A stretch of DNA of 64,000 bases from Candidatus Nanopelagicaceae bacterium (lineage in GTDB: Bacteria > Actinomycetota > Actinomycetes > Nanopelagicales > Nanopelagicaceae). Location of the stretch: positions 49,191 through 113,190 of the forward strand of contig VEQF01000002.1 of the NCBI GenBank assembly GCA_018883365.1. The letters run 5' to 3'. The notes beneath the pieces were generated by a model, which did no database searches, was not told the origin of the DNA, and saw only the letters and a list, made by a program, of their open reading frames with translations. Position 1 is the stretch's first letter; each line of letters starts with the position of its first letter. The translations under genes and the position numbers were made by a program. Positions 39,632 through 48,183 of this stretch are shown here, piece by piece.

Positions 39632-40734
39632 CAAAAAGCCGCATATTCTGGGGCACAATCGCTCCAACCGCTGCGATTCTCAACTCCTTGTTGTTCGTTT
39701 ACATCATTCTCAAGATTCGTGGTGTTGATCCGGTTGAGATGTTCAAGTTGATGGTTTCCTATGGATTTGATCCGCGAAACCTCGTTTCGGAAATCAATCA
39801 AACTATCGCTTATTACATGGCTGGAGTTGCAGCGGCAATTGGCTTCAAAATGTTGTTGTTTAACATCGGTATCGACGGGCAATATCGCATGGGTGCCTTT
39901 TTTGGCGCCGTGGTTGGTGCTGCGGTCTCCTTACCGCCGATTCTTCATGTATTAATCATTATCGTGACCGCAATGTTGGCGGGCGGTTTGTGGGCGGCTA
40001 TTGCTGGATATTTAAAGGTAAAGCGTGGAGTTAATGAAGTTATCAGCAACATCATGTTGAACTTTATTGCGGCCGCAATCATCGCCTTTTTACTAAGTCC
40101 AAATCTTTTAGGTTCACTACCTGAGGGATCGCAAAATCTTCAGACCAAGCCGATTCCACAGAGTGGCCAAATGCCAACTATCAAGGCGTTTGAAGGGGAG
40201 ATTTATTCAGTAATTTTCCTTGCGCTATTTGTTGGTATCGCATATTGGGTAATGCTCAATAAAACGGTTTTTGGTTTCAATCTTCGTGCAACTGGTTTAT
40301 CTTTCCGTGCGGCACGAGCCAGTGGTGTAAATGCGCCAGGCATGATTTTTATAACCACAGTTCTTTCTGGAGCTATTGCTGGTCTAGTAGGTATGGGAAC
40401 TCTTTTATCTGAAACCTACTCTTACAGCATGGCATTTCCATCTGGTTACGCTTTCACTGGTTTAGCGCTTGCACTTTTGGGCAGAAACCATCCAGTAGGC
40501 ATTTTCTTTGCTGCATTTCTTTGGTCTTTCTTAGAGCGTTCCGCCCCAGTGCTTGAGTTCGAGGGAGTTCCGCCTGAGATTGTCATTGTTATGCAGGGAA
40601 CCATCGTTCTCTCAATTGTTATCGCCTATGAAGTTGTCGCCCGCATCAACTTGCGCCAGCAGCAGCGTGCGGTCGGTAGCGTCAATGCAGAGAGTGTCAG
40701 CAACCAAGCGGCTAACGTTAAGGAGAGCAAGTAA
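39628..40734 (+). CDS. Nucleoside ABC transporter permease, first subunit
   Basis: A 368-residue inner-membrane permease of the BPD_transp_2 family (YufP/NupP type) with about ten hydrophobic segments. The family block YYMAGVAAAIGFKMLLFNIGIDGQYRMGA (near 52-80) and KRGVNEVISNIMLNFIAAAI near 132-151 mark the nucleoside-type permeases. A short, polar C-terminal tail (about 343-368) follows the last helix. It is translationally coupled to both neighbours (ATGA before, TAATG after). Confidence 0.94.
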   Translation: MTKSRIFWGTIAPTAAILNSLLFVYIILKIRGVDPVEMFKLMVSYGFDPRNLVSEINQTIAYYMAGVAAAIGFKMLLFNIGIDGQYRMGAFFGAVVGAAVSLPPILHVLIIIVTAMLAGGLWAAIAGYLKVKRGVNEVISNIMLNFIAAAIIAFLLSPNLLGSLPEGSQNLQTKPIPQSGQMPTIKAFEGEIYSVIFLALFVGIAYWVMLNKTVFGFNLRATGLSFRAARASGVNAPGMIFITTVLSGAIAGLVGMGTLLSETYSYSMAFPSGYAFTGLALALLGRNHPVGIFFAAFLWSFLERSAPVLEFEGVPPEIVIVMQGTIVLSIVIAYEVVARINLRQQQRAVGSVNAESVSNQAANVKESK

Positions 40735-41969
40735 TGTCTACTGAAACGAAAACTGCGAAGGCAAAGTCCTTTTTCAAATCCCCAGCTCGAATCACCCTTT
40801 TAATTGCGGGTTTGTTCCTGATTATCTCTTTGGTGGAAAGCATTACGGGATCAGTTGATATTTCCTCTCCTGGAACCTCGGGCGCAACTCTGCGTTTCGC
40901 AATTCCATTATTAATGGCTGGACTCGGAGGACTATGGGCTGAACGAGCTGGCGTTATCAACATCGGTCTTGAGGGAATGATGATTGTTGGAACCTGGACC
41001 GCCGCCTGGTTTGGTTATTTACATGGACCATACGTTGGAATTTTGGCGGCTGCGGTATTTGGTTTAGCTTCCGGATTTTTCCACGCAATTCTCACTGTGA
41101 AGATTGGAATCGATCAGGCGGTTTCTGGTTTGGCTATCAACTTGATAGCGGCAGGTGCTGCTAGATATCTCTCTGGAATTTATTTCCCGCCGGTTGGTGG
41201 AGATCGTACTGTTTCGCCTCCGGTTGAAACCTTGCCATCCTTCACAATTCCATTTGTCGCTGATTTCTTTAAGAGTATTGATGAGAAAAACATCTTCTTC
41301 TTATCAAACATATCTGGGTTGTTGTATGGAATTACTAGAGATCTATCGGTAGTCACGGTTGCATTACTTCTTCTAGTTCCGCTTACCTCTTGGATTTTGT
41401 GGCGCAGCAAATTTGGATTACGCATGAGATTCTCTGGCGAAAATCCAATGGCGGCTGAGTCATTAGGTATCAACGTTTATCGCACTAGATACATCGCGAT
41501 CTCCGTTTCTGGAATGCTTGCCAGCCTAGGCGGCGCGTACCTTGCCCTGGTCGCCTCATCTGTTTATCGCGAGGGACAAACTGCCGGACGTGGCTTCATC
41601 GGGCTAGCGACAGTTATCTTCGGTAACTGGCGCCCAAGTGGCGTATTTGCGGGCTCTTTACTATTCGGCTTTACCGATGCGCTGCGTGTGCGTCAGGCGG
41701 AATCAGTTATGTCACTGATTTTGGCAGCCGGAATTGTGGCCTTATTGCTGGCTATTTATTACTCAGTTTCTCGTAGTTGGAAACCGGCTGGAGCATATTT
41801 TGGAATCGCGTTGTTTGCGCTTTGGGTAAACCAAAAAGTAGACACAATTCCACAAGAGTTTGTAACAGTATTTCCAAACTTCGCTACGTTGATAGTTCTC
41901 ACCTTCCTAGCGCAGCGATTAACGCCGCCCGCTATGGCAGGTATGCCTTATCGACGCGGCGCTGAGTAG
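40734..41969 (+). CDS. Nucleoside ABC transporter permease, second subunit
   Basis: A 411-residue permease of the YufQ/NupQ type, larger than the common 310-340 residues because of an N-terminal extension of about 30 residues and extra C-terminal helices. The conserved segment LRFAIPLLMAGLGGLWAERAGVINIGLEGMMI (near 44-75) is diagnostic. GINVYRTRYIAISVSGMLASLGGAYLA and YREGQTAGRGFIGLATVIFGNWRP (near 280-303) follow. It completes the importer. The queuosine-salvage gene begins 13 bases after it. Confidence 0.94.
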   Translation: MSTETKTAKAKSFFKSPARITLLIAGLFLIISLVESITGSVDISSPGTSGATLRFAIPLLMAGLGGLWAERAGVINIGLEGMMIVGTWTAAWFGYLHGPYVGILAAAVFGLASGFFHAILTVKIGIDQAVSGLAINLIAAGAARYLSGIYFPPVGGDRTVSPPVETLPSFTIPFVADFFKSIDEKNIFFLSNISGLLYGITRDLSVVTVALLLLVPLTSWILWRSKFGLRMRFSGENPMAAESLGINVYRTRYIAISVSGMLASLGGAYLALVASSVYREGQTAGRGFIGLATVIFGNWRPSGVFAGSLLFGFTDALRVRQAESVMSLILAAGIVALLLAIYYSVSRSWKPAGAYFGIALFALWVNQKVDTIPQEFVTVFPNFATLIVLTFLAQRLTPPAMAGMPYRRGAE

Positions 41970-41982
41970 TTAGAAGTAATTT

Positions 41983-42972
41983 GTGACCGTAAATTGGAAT
42001 TCACCTGTCTTAAAAAGCCTTGAACCGGTTTTGAATAATGCAAAACTAGTTCACATCAACAAAGAAAAGTTGATTGATGTGGCTAATTGGATGGCTTATG
42101 AAGAGTTTCCAAAACCAGATGGCTCCATGCTCTTTGATTTCGGCAACGATCCTGATGTCCTAATGGATTTCACAATGGTTGTTAACACTATGAACTTTGC
42201 TTTTACCGACTTCACAACCGGCGTTAAGTTTGAAACTGATTATCAAGGCAAGAGATGGTGTGACAGTGAGGCAATGTTGGCTTGCATGCACCGTGCGATT
42301 AATTCAGGTATTCCGCTTTTCTCAGGGGAGTACTTAGCAAATCTAACCAAAGAGCAGTTCAACACGATTTTTGCCGGCACCATTCAAATGCCGATGGTTG
42401 ATGAGCGTGTTGCGATATTCAATGAGGTTGGACGAGTTCTGGTAGAGAAATATCAAGGCAGCTATCACAACTTTGTGCGCTCCTGTTCGCCGCGGCTTTA
42501 TGACCAGGGAAATGGCTTACTTGAGCGGCTAGTCACTGAGTTTCCGAGGTTTAATGATGTCAGCGATTATCACGGCAATAAGGTTCAAATATTCAAATTA
42601 GCCCAACTGGGTATCTGGGGAATGCATCTGGCTTTATCGCCACGTGGACATTGGAAATTAGAGGATGCCAGCGATCTAACAGCTTTTGCCGATTACATAG
42701 TGCCGGTCGGGCTGCGTGTGATGGGGATTTTTGAGTACGCCAAAGAGTTGGAAGATCAGATTAATAATCTTCAAGAGGTAAAGCGCGATAGCGATGCTGA
42801 AGTTGAACTACGTGCTAGCTCGATATATTGCATCGCATTACTAACTGAGGAAATCAATAAACGCCGACCTGGCATGACCCCTTTACTTATGCCACAGGTA
42901 GATTTTAGGTTTTGGAAGACCTACCACGCGACTCACTGGCCCCACCACTTAACTAAGACGGTTATGTACTAA
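41983..42972 (+). CDS. Queuosine salvage protein (DUF2419/QNG1 family N-glycosylase)
   Basis: A 329-residue protein of the Q_salvage family (PF10343). Characterised members (human QNG1 and a Sphaerobacter homologue) release queuine from queuosine-5'-phosphate or queuosine. The whole length fits: LFDFGNDPDVLMDFTMVVN (near 49-67), MNFAFTDF, DSEAMLACMHRAINSGIPL near 90-108, RLYDQGNGLLERLV, IFKLAQLGIWGMH, FADYIVPVGLRVMGI, and the terminal HHLTKTVMY. It starts with GTG 13 bases after the nucleoside permease, so it is part of that operon. This suggests queuosine or a related 7-deazaguanosine is among the imported nucleosides. Confidence 0.85.
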   Translation: MTVNWNSPVLKSLEPVLNNAKLVHINKEKLIDVANWMAYEEFPKPDGSMLFDFGNDPDVLMDFTMVVNTMNFAFTDFTTGVKFETDYQGKRWCDSEAMLACMHRAINSGIPLFSGEYLANLTKEQFNTIFAGTIQMPMVDERVAIFNEVGRVLVEKYQGSYHNFVRSCSPRLYDQGNGLLERLVTEFPRFNDVSDYHGNKVQIFKLAQLGIWGMHLALSPRGHWKLEDASDLTAFADYIVPVGLRVMGIFEYAKELEDQINNLQEVKRDSDAEVELRASSIYCIALLTEEINKRRPGMTPLLMPQVDFRFWKTYHATHWPHHLTKTVMY

Positions 42973-43430
42973 CCCTGAGCTGAAAGCTCTTCTTTCCACT
43001 GTCTTAAGATCGGTAAAGCTTTTTCGAATTTATCAACTACTTGTCCAACATCTTCAACGCAGCCGCGAACAAATAAGTTAATACCTTTGCCATCAATCAT
43101 GTTTCGATCACGTATTACCCGGGTATCGGTAACGAGTCCAACAATTCCCTTTTTGGATTTGTCCGAGCGCATAGCCGCCCAGAAGATTCCAATCTCGGTT
43201 GCTGTTCCATCATCAACCATTGGTCCATCTAGCAAAGCTAGTACCGCATTTGCGCTCATTACCTCTTTTGAGTCAACCTCAAAAATAAACTTTGCAGTTA
43301 CCGGATCAGGTAATGGAATTTCATGAGGCACGAAAACTTCAAAACCTTCACTACGCAGTTGAGCTGCGCATTGATCAATGAAACTTCTTTCGTATGGCGT
43401 AAAAAGTGGTCCGGCAAAATAAATCCGCAT
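42969..43430 (-). CDS. Nucleoside 2-deoxyribosyltransferase
   Basis: A 153-residue protein of the nucleoside 2-deoxyribosyltransferase family, which exchanges bases on 2'-deoxynucleosides. The family features are IYFAGPLFTPYER at the start (Tyr4 in the base pocket) and ALLDGPMVDDGTATEIGIF, where E79 aligns with the catalytic Glu and the aspartates with the base- and sugar-binding ones. Length matches the family. Its stop codon overlaps that of the queuosine-salvage gene by 4 bases. An AAGGGAG ribosome binding site stands upstream of the ATG. Related folds hydrolyse nucleotides, so transferase activity is probable, not certain. Confidence 0.85.
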   Translation of the reverse strand: MRIYFAGPLFTPYERSFIDQCAAQLRSEGFEVFVPHEIPLPDPVTAKFIFEVDSKEVMSANAVLALLDGPMVDDGTATEIGIFWAAMRSDKSKKGIVGLVTDTRVIRDRNMIDGKGINLFVRGCVEDVGQVVDKFEKALPILRQWKEELSAQG

Positions 43431-43484
43431 TTAGCAACACTCCCTTAGGTCTATAGACGAGGGTAGCCTTTATCGGTAGATTTC

Positions 43485-43498
43485 TGCAATCGGTTTCA
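43485..43498. promoter_or_regulatory. Candidate LacI-family operator upstream of the MFS-nucleoside hydrolase operon
   Basis: TGCAATCGGTTTCA is a pseudo-palindrome around the central CG (TGCAATC against TGAAACC for the reverse of the right arm, 5 of 7 equal). It shares TGCAATCG with the site beside the lacI gene at 35890. It lies in the divergent gap between the deoxyribosyltransferase and the MFS gene, where it could control both. Confidence 0.45.
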
Positions 43499-43555
43499 CT
43501 GGGTCTTTCTAGAGGATTTTTCATCCGAACACTCAGTGGCAGAAAAGAGCGGAAT

Positions 43556-44755
43556 TTGCTTACCTCTTACCGAGATGTAATCAAACATAGCCACGCAGCT
43601 CCAACTTTTGGCTACGGAATGATCGGTCGTATTCCGGTAGCAATGAATACGGTCGCTTTAGTTTTTCTCATCTCCTCAGTGCGGGACTCCTTCTTGTTGG
43701 CAGGGATCGCATCATCTTTTTACACCTTATGTGGCGCGATAGTTGGACCACGAATTGGCCGGCTTGCAGATCGCTTGGGTACCAGAGTTGTCCTACTTCC
43801 AATCACGGCAATCAACGCCATCTCGATTTTAGGAGTTGTATTTTTTAGCACCCGTTCTATCCCGTTGCTTTTATTTTTCTCAGCTCTATCTGGCGCAACG
43901 ATGCCAAGCTTTGGCAGCTATACCCGAACCCGCTGGAGCAGAACAATAAAAGATAACCGGGAGTTAGGCGTTGCGCTCTCTCTCGAATCTGTTTTAGATG
44001 AAACCGCTTTTGTAGTTGGACCTGCCTTAGCGGGGTTTTTGTTCTCACTTTATGGCTCTAACTCACCTCTGATTGCCGGAATTGTTTTTACTATTATTGG
44101 TGGGGTTGGTCTTGCTATTACCTCGTTTGATCACGCAAAGGATGAAGATCGAAAGACTCCGCATGGTGGATTGCTTAAGATCAAATATGTTAAGTCACTT
44201 CTTGCATCCTTGGTAGCGCTCGGACTTTTGTTTGGATCAAACTTCGTTGTAATTCTTGCGGTGGCAAAGGAGAGTGGAAGAGCGGCAGAGGGCGGCCTTT
44301 GGGTTGGGCTTTATCCAATTGGCAGCACTATTGCCGGACTCGCATACGGTTTAATTCATTGGAAATCACGAAACGCTACTCGTTATAGCTTGGCGTTGGC
44401 TTTTATGACTTTGTCTACAAGTGCAATTCTTTTCTTTCAAGATATCGACACCATCATTTATTTCATTATTCTCTCTGGAATTGGAATTGCTCCCGCTTTA
44501 ATTGCGGCAAATGCCCATCTAAAGGAGTTGGTGCCGCTTAGCCGCCTAAATGAGGCGTTTTCCTTGCTGGGGGCCTCACTTTCTATTGGAATCACTATGG
44601 GAAGTACATTCAGCGGAATGCTGGTGGATCGCTTTGGTGGGTGGAACGGCTTCTACTTCATGTCCGGTGCGACCCTGTTGGCCACAACCCTTTCCTTAAT
44701 CGGCATTAATGCTGGTAAGCATGAAGCTTTAGGTGAAACAATAAATCATGGCTGA
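43556..44755 (+). CDS. MFS transporter
   Basis: A 399-residue major facilitator with about twelve hydrophobic helices. The MFS loop motif after helix 2 appears as GPRIGRLADRLGTRVVL (near 61-77), and its second-half counterpart as SGMLVDRFGGWNG. The substrate is not evident, but its stop overlaps the start of a nucleoside hydrolase gene and it heads an operon of nucleoside-cleaving enzymes, so a nucleoside, base or pentose is likely (inference). The start is taken as TTG at 43556; no better start has a ribosome binding site. It might start later at ATG 43619. Confidence 0.85.
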   Translation: MLTSYRDVIKHSHAAPTFGYGMIGRIPVAMNTVALVFLISSVRDSFLLAGIASSFYTLCGAIVGPRIGRLADRLGTRVVLLPITAINAISILGVVFFSTRSIPLLLFFSALSGATMPSFGSYTRTRWSRTIKDNRELGVALSLESVLDETAFVVGPALAGFLFSLYGSNSPLIAGIVFTIIGGVGLAITSFDHAKDEDRKTPHGGLLKIKYVKSLLASLVALGLLFGSNFVVILAVAKESGRAAEGGLWVGLYPIGSTIAGLAYGLIHWKSRNATRYSLALAFMTLSTSAILFFQDIDTIIYFIILSGIGIAPALIAANAHLKELVPLSRLNEAFSLLGASLSIGITMGSTFSGMLVDRFGGWNGFYFMSGATLLATTLSLIGINAGKHEALGETINHG

Positions 44756-45683
44756 AAAGCTAATTTACGATACAGATCCAGGAATTGATGATGCGCTGGG
44801 ATTGTTATTGCTTGCCGCTGCACCTGAGATTGAGTTATTGGCTATAACGGTAACTCACGGTAATACCTCTCAAGACAAGTGTTTAAGAAACGCACTACAG
44901 CTTGCTGAGCTTTGTGGACTTACTCATGTGCCGATTGCAAGAGGAGCACAAGAGCCACTGGTAAAAGAGTTGTCAGTGGCAGAAGAGACTCACGGTGATG
45001 GCGGTTTAGGTTATGCGCAATTGCCGGAACCAAAACTGCAACCGGTATCGGAGCCAGCCCATGATTTGATTATTAGATTGATTGAAGAAAACCCTGGTGA
45101 AGTCACGCTACTTTGTGTCGGTCCAATGACAAATATTGCCGTGGCGCTTTTAAAGCAGCCAGGTATTGCAAAACAGATTAAGAGAATTGTTTCAATGGGC
45201 GGTGCTATTCATTACCCCGGAAATGTTACCCCGCAAGCTGAGTACAACGTATTTTGTGACCCCGAGGCTTTTGAGATTGTTTTAAATGCCGGAATTGATT
45301 TCACCTTGGTGCCGTTAGATGTTACTTATCAATGCCTATTTACAACGGACCATTTATCTAGAATTAATAAAGCGCCTGCGGCAATCTTTGATTTTATTAA
45401 GGAATCAACCCGTTTTTATATGGAGTTCCACGCGGCATACCAAGGCATCCAGGGTTGTGCGATTAATGATCCACTAGCGGCTGCAATTCTGCTTGCTCCA
45501 GATCTAGTCACATATCGAGATTATTTCTTAGCAATTGAGCTACAAAGCCCGACATCAAAGGCAAAAACTATCGCTGATCATTATGGGGCGCTAAAAAAGC
45601 AACCAAATGCGAAGGTGGCCATGGAGGTCGAAGTAGAGAAATTTATGGATCTGTTTATTGAGCGTATGAATAGGCTTGCATAA
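44748..45683 (+). CDS. Nucleoside hydrolase, first copy (IunH/RihA-type)
   Basis: A 311-residue calcium-dependent nucleoside hydrolase that splits ribonucleosides into base and ribose. The N-terminal metal motif DTDPGIDDAL has its aspartates at 8, 10, 14 and 15. The family segments LLAITVTHGNTSQDKCLRNA and MGGAIHYPGNVTPQAEYNVFCDPEAF near 151-176 are present, with the metal-binding ND in CAINDPLAA near 242. It overlaps the MFS gene by 8 bases and the next gene by 1 base. Base specificity cannot be read here. Confidence 0.94.
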   Translation: MAEKLIYDTDPGIDDALGLLLLAAAPEIELLAITVTHGNTSQDKCLRNALQLAELCGLTHVPIARGAQEPLVKELSVAEETHGDGGLGYAQLPEPKLQPVSEPAHDLIIRLIEENPGEVTLLCVGPMTNIAVALLKQPGIAKQIKRIVSMGGAIHYPGNVTPQAEYNVFCDPEAFEIVLNAGIDFTLVPLDVTYQCLFTTDHLSRINKAPAAIFDFIKESTRFYMEFHAAYQGIQGCAINDPLAAAILLAPDLVTYRDYFLAIELQSPTSKAKTIADHYGALKKQPNAKVAMEVEVEKFMDLFIERMNRLA

Positions 45684-46414
45684 TGAAGCAGTACCACACC
45701 CATACCGTTCCCGGAGATGTGGGTAAATATGTTTTGCTTCCCGGAGATCCTGGTCGAGTGCCTTTAATTGCCGCACATCTGGAGGATGCAAAACATATTG
45801 CGACAAACCGAGAGTACGTCACTTACACCGGTTGGCTCGATGGTGAAAAGGTTTCCGTAACCTCAACCGGAATTGGTTGTCCTTCTAGCGCGATTGCAGT
45901 TGAAGAGTTGTATCGCTGCGGTGCCGACACCTTTATCAGAGTTGGAACCTCTGGCAGTTTGCAGCCTGGCACAAAATCGAATGATTTAGCAATTGTTACC
46001 GGCGCAATTAGGCATGAGGGAACATCATCACATTACATGCCGATTGAATTTCCAGCGGTCTGCGATCTTGAAGTGGTTACTGCGATGCGAACAGCCGTTA
46101 ATAGATTAGGGGTTCGCTATCAAGTAGGGATCTCTCATTCTAAAGACTCTTTTTACGGTGAGGTTGAACCAGAACGCTCTGCAATAAGTGAAGAGCTAAA
46201 GGATCTGTGGCGAGCTTGGCAGATCGGTGGAGCGATCTGTTCTGAAATGGAAATCTCCACTATTTGTGTGGTTTCCAGCATTTTACGCGCCAGAGCTGGT
46301 GGAATTATGGCTATGCATGGTGAAGGGGAGTTTGGTCCTTTGGATGGATTAATCGTTGCAGCGGTTGAATCTGTTAAAGAGTTAATCAAGATAGATAAAG
46401 AACGGGGCAGATAA
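45683..46414 (+). CDS. Uridine phosphorylase-type nucleoside phosphorylase, first of a tandem pair
   Basis: A 243-residue PNP/UDP superfamily protein that cleaves nucleosides with phosphate to base and (deoxy)ribose-1-P. The phosphate site is GDPGRVPLIA near 25-34, then TSTGIGCPSSAIAVEEL and FIRVGTSGSLQ; the ribose-binding Glu-Met-Glu is in CSEMEIST near 188-195. These fit Udp more than PNP. It is clearly a paralogue of the next gene, with many identical blocks. The pair might form mixed hexamers or have different specificities. The start overlaps the nucleoside hydrolase stop (TAATG). Confidence 0.9.
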   Translation: MKQYHTHTVPGDVGKYVLLPGDPGRVPLIAAHLEDAKHIATNREYVTYTGWLDGEKVSVTSTGIGCPSSAIAVEELYRCGADTFIRVGTSGSLQPGTKSNDLAIVTGAIRHEGTSSHYMPIEFPAVCDLEVVTAMRTAVNRLGVRYQVGISHSKDSFYGEVEPERSAISEELKDLWRAWQIGGAICSEMEISTICVVSSILRARAGGIMAMHGEGEFGPLDGLIVAAVESVKELIKIDKERGR

Positions 46415-47169
46415 TGGAAACCAATGGCAAGCAATATCACGTCCAACTACAACGCGGTGATGTGGGAAAGTATGTTTTGTTGCCTGGAGATCCAGGTCGA
46501 TGCGAGCCAATTTCAAGGCTCTTTGACAATCCAAAGCTGGTAGCAACTAATCGAGAGTATGTGACCTACACCGGAACAATTGACGGAGTGCCGGTCTCGG
46601 TAACTTCGACTGGAATTGGCTGCCCTTCAGCTGCAATCGCTTTAGAAGAGCTTGTTAAATGTGGCGCCGACACCTTTATCAGAGTTGGAACCTCTGGCCA
46701 TATTCAAAAAGATATTACCTCAGGTGAACTTGCGGTTATTTCAGCTGCTATCCGAGATGAAGGTACCTCTCGTCATTACATGCCAATCGAGTTTCCTGCA
46801 ATCGCTGATATCGATGTAGTCCTTGCTTTGCAGGCAGCAGCTAAAAAGACTGGAGCAAAATTTCGAACCGGAATTACTCAATCAAAAGATTCTTTCTATG
46901 GCCAACATGAACCAGAGCGAATGGGAGTAGCTAAAGATCTGCTGGAGCGCTGGAGAGCCTGGGAGATAGGTGGTGCTCTGTGTTCAGAGATGGAGGCTTC
47001 AGCTTTGTTTGTTATTGCCTCGATGCTGAGAGTGCGGGCCGGTGGAGTGATGATGGTTCATGGCAAAGAGCCAATGCCACCACTTGATATCTTGCTAGAA
47101 ACAGCGGTACAGGCTCTTCGGGAGTTGATTGCAAATGATAAAGCTGCAGGAAGAGCGGTTACGCTTTAA
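46414..47169 (+). CDS. Uridine phosphorylase-type nucleoside phosphorylase, second of a tandem pair
   Basis: A 251-residue paralogue of the gene before it. Shared blocks include DVGKYVLLPGDPGR, ATNREYVTYTG, GADTFIRVGTSG, EGTSRHYMPIEFPA and QSKDSFYGQHEPE; the active-site segment is CSEMEASALF, closer to canonical Udp (E-M-E-S-A) than the first copy (CSEMEISTI). It ends the operon. Its 3' end overlaps the convergent second nucleoside hydrolase by 11 bases, with no terminator between them. Confidence 0.9.
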   Translation: METNGKQYHVQLQRGDVGKYVLLPGDPGRCEPISRLFDNPKLVATNREYVTYTGTIDGVPVSVTSTGIGCPSAAIALEELVKCGADTFIRVGTSGHIQKDITSGELAVISAAIRDEGTSRHYMPIEFPAIADIDVVLALQAAAKKTGAKFRTGITQSKDSFYGQHEPERMGVAKDLLERWRAWEIGGALCSEMEASALFVIASMLRVRAGGVMMVHGKEPMPPLDILLETAVQALRELIANDKAAGRAVTL

Positions 47170-48100
47170 TTGCAGCTTTGCTAATAGCCTCAAGCATCAT
47201 CGACCAGAACTTATCAAAATCTAAATCCAAAGCGACATTGCAGTTAGCAGGTTCGCCAAGGCGTTGATAAATATCGACTACGGTGGCGCCACGAGTTAAT
47301 GGTCCGCTGAGTTCAACCTGAACATTTACATGTCGAGACTTCACGACGCTTCGATCAATCAGTAGCGCGATAGCAACTGGATCATGCAAAGGCGGATCAG
47401 GCATTTCAAAAACTTCATCATAAGTTTTTGCGAAGAATTTCAGTAAGCCAATAATGGTCGAACTTAATGGCGTACCCATCTGCTCCAAAGCGGTAAAAAT
47501 CTCTTTAGTAACCAACGCTTGGTGAGTTACATCAAGACCGCACATAGTCAGAGGCAAACCACTTCGTAGCACGACATCTGCAGCCTCTGGATCCATCCAA
47601 ATATTGAATTCGGCATACGGGGTGCGGTTTCCGCGACTAGCGCTACCGCCCATAAAAACAATCTCGGCAACGCGATTTTTCAATTGCGGGTACATTTTTA
47701 GAAATAATGCGATGTTTGTAAGTGGACCGGTTGCTACAAGGGTCACTGGTTCGGAGTGATCCTTAATCAACTTTGCCATCAAGTCAACGGCATGAAGCGC
47801 AGATAATTCAATTTTTGGTTCCGGAAGTTCTGCACCATCGAGCGCTGATTCGCCATGTATGTCACTGGCCTCTTCGATTGCTCCGAGAATTGCTTTTCCT
47901 GCACCTTCAGCAATCGGTACCTTGATATTTGCCAGTGTTGCTACACGTCTTGCATTTAATGTTACTTTGGCAATTCCACCATTACCGGAAACGGTTGTGA
48001 TGCCCAGCAAATTGAGGGCTGGGTTATGTGCGGCAAGAATCATCGCCAAGGCATCATCATGCCCAGGGTCACAGTCCAGAATTAAAGGAATCGGCTTCAT
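47159..48100 (-). CDS. Nucleoside hydrolase, second copy
   Basis: A 313-residue nucleoside hydrolase with the metal motif DCDPGHDDAL (aspartates 9, 11, 15, 16). GITTVSGNGGIAKVTLNARRV and FMGGSASRGNRTPYAEFNIWMDPEAADVVL are the family core, and HDPVAIALLID near 235-245 supplies the C-terminal metal ligand. The ATG at 48100 is chosen because TACCCT stands exactly six bases upstream; the open frame continues 48 bases further without a credible start signal. It differs from the first copy at many positions, so a different base preference is likely. Confidence 0.93.
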   Translation of the reverse strand: MKPIPLILDCDPGHDDALAMILAAHNPALNLLGITTVSGNGGIAKVTLNARRVATLANIKVPIAEGAGKAILGAIEEASDIHGESALDGAELPEPKIELSALHAVDLMAKLIKDHSEPVTLVATGPLTNIALFLKMYPQLKNRVAEIVFMGGSASRGNRTPYAEFNIWMDPEAADVVLRSGLPLTMCGLDVTHQALVTKEIFTALEQMGTPLSSTIIGLLKFFAKTYDEVFEMPDPPLHDPVAIALLIDRSVVKSRHVNVQVELSGPLTRGATVVDIYQRLGEPANCNVALDLDFDKFWSMMLEAISKAAIKA

Positions 48101-48112
48101 GAGCCAAGGGTA
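48101..48112 (-). promoter_or_regulatory. Leaderless -10 box that fixes the second nucleoside hydrolase start
   Basis: On the minus strand TACCCT (48112-48107), six bases, then ATG at 48100. The last bases TGGCTCATG are the same as at the dapD start. Confidence 0.6.
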
Positions 48113-48171
48113 GAGGCTGTTTTGCTCTCTAAACTTAATAAAACGCACTTCTCAAGATGAAATTTGCTAGA

Positions 48172-48183
48172 TAGGATTATGTA
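48172..48183 (+). promoter_or_regulatory. Leaderless -10 box for deoC
   Basis: TAGGAT (48172-48177), six bases, then ATG at 48184. Divergent from the nucleoside hydrolase promoter 60 bases away. Confidence 0.6.
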
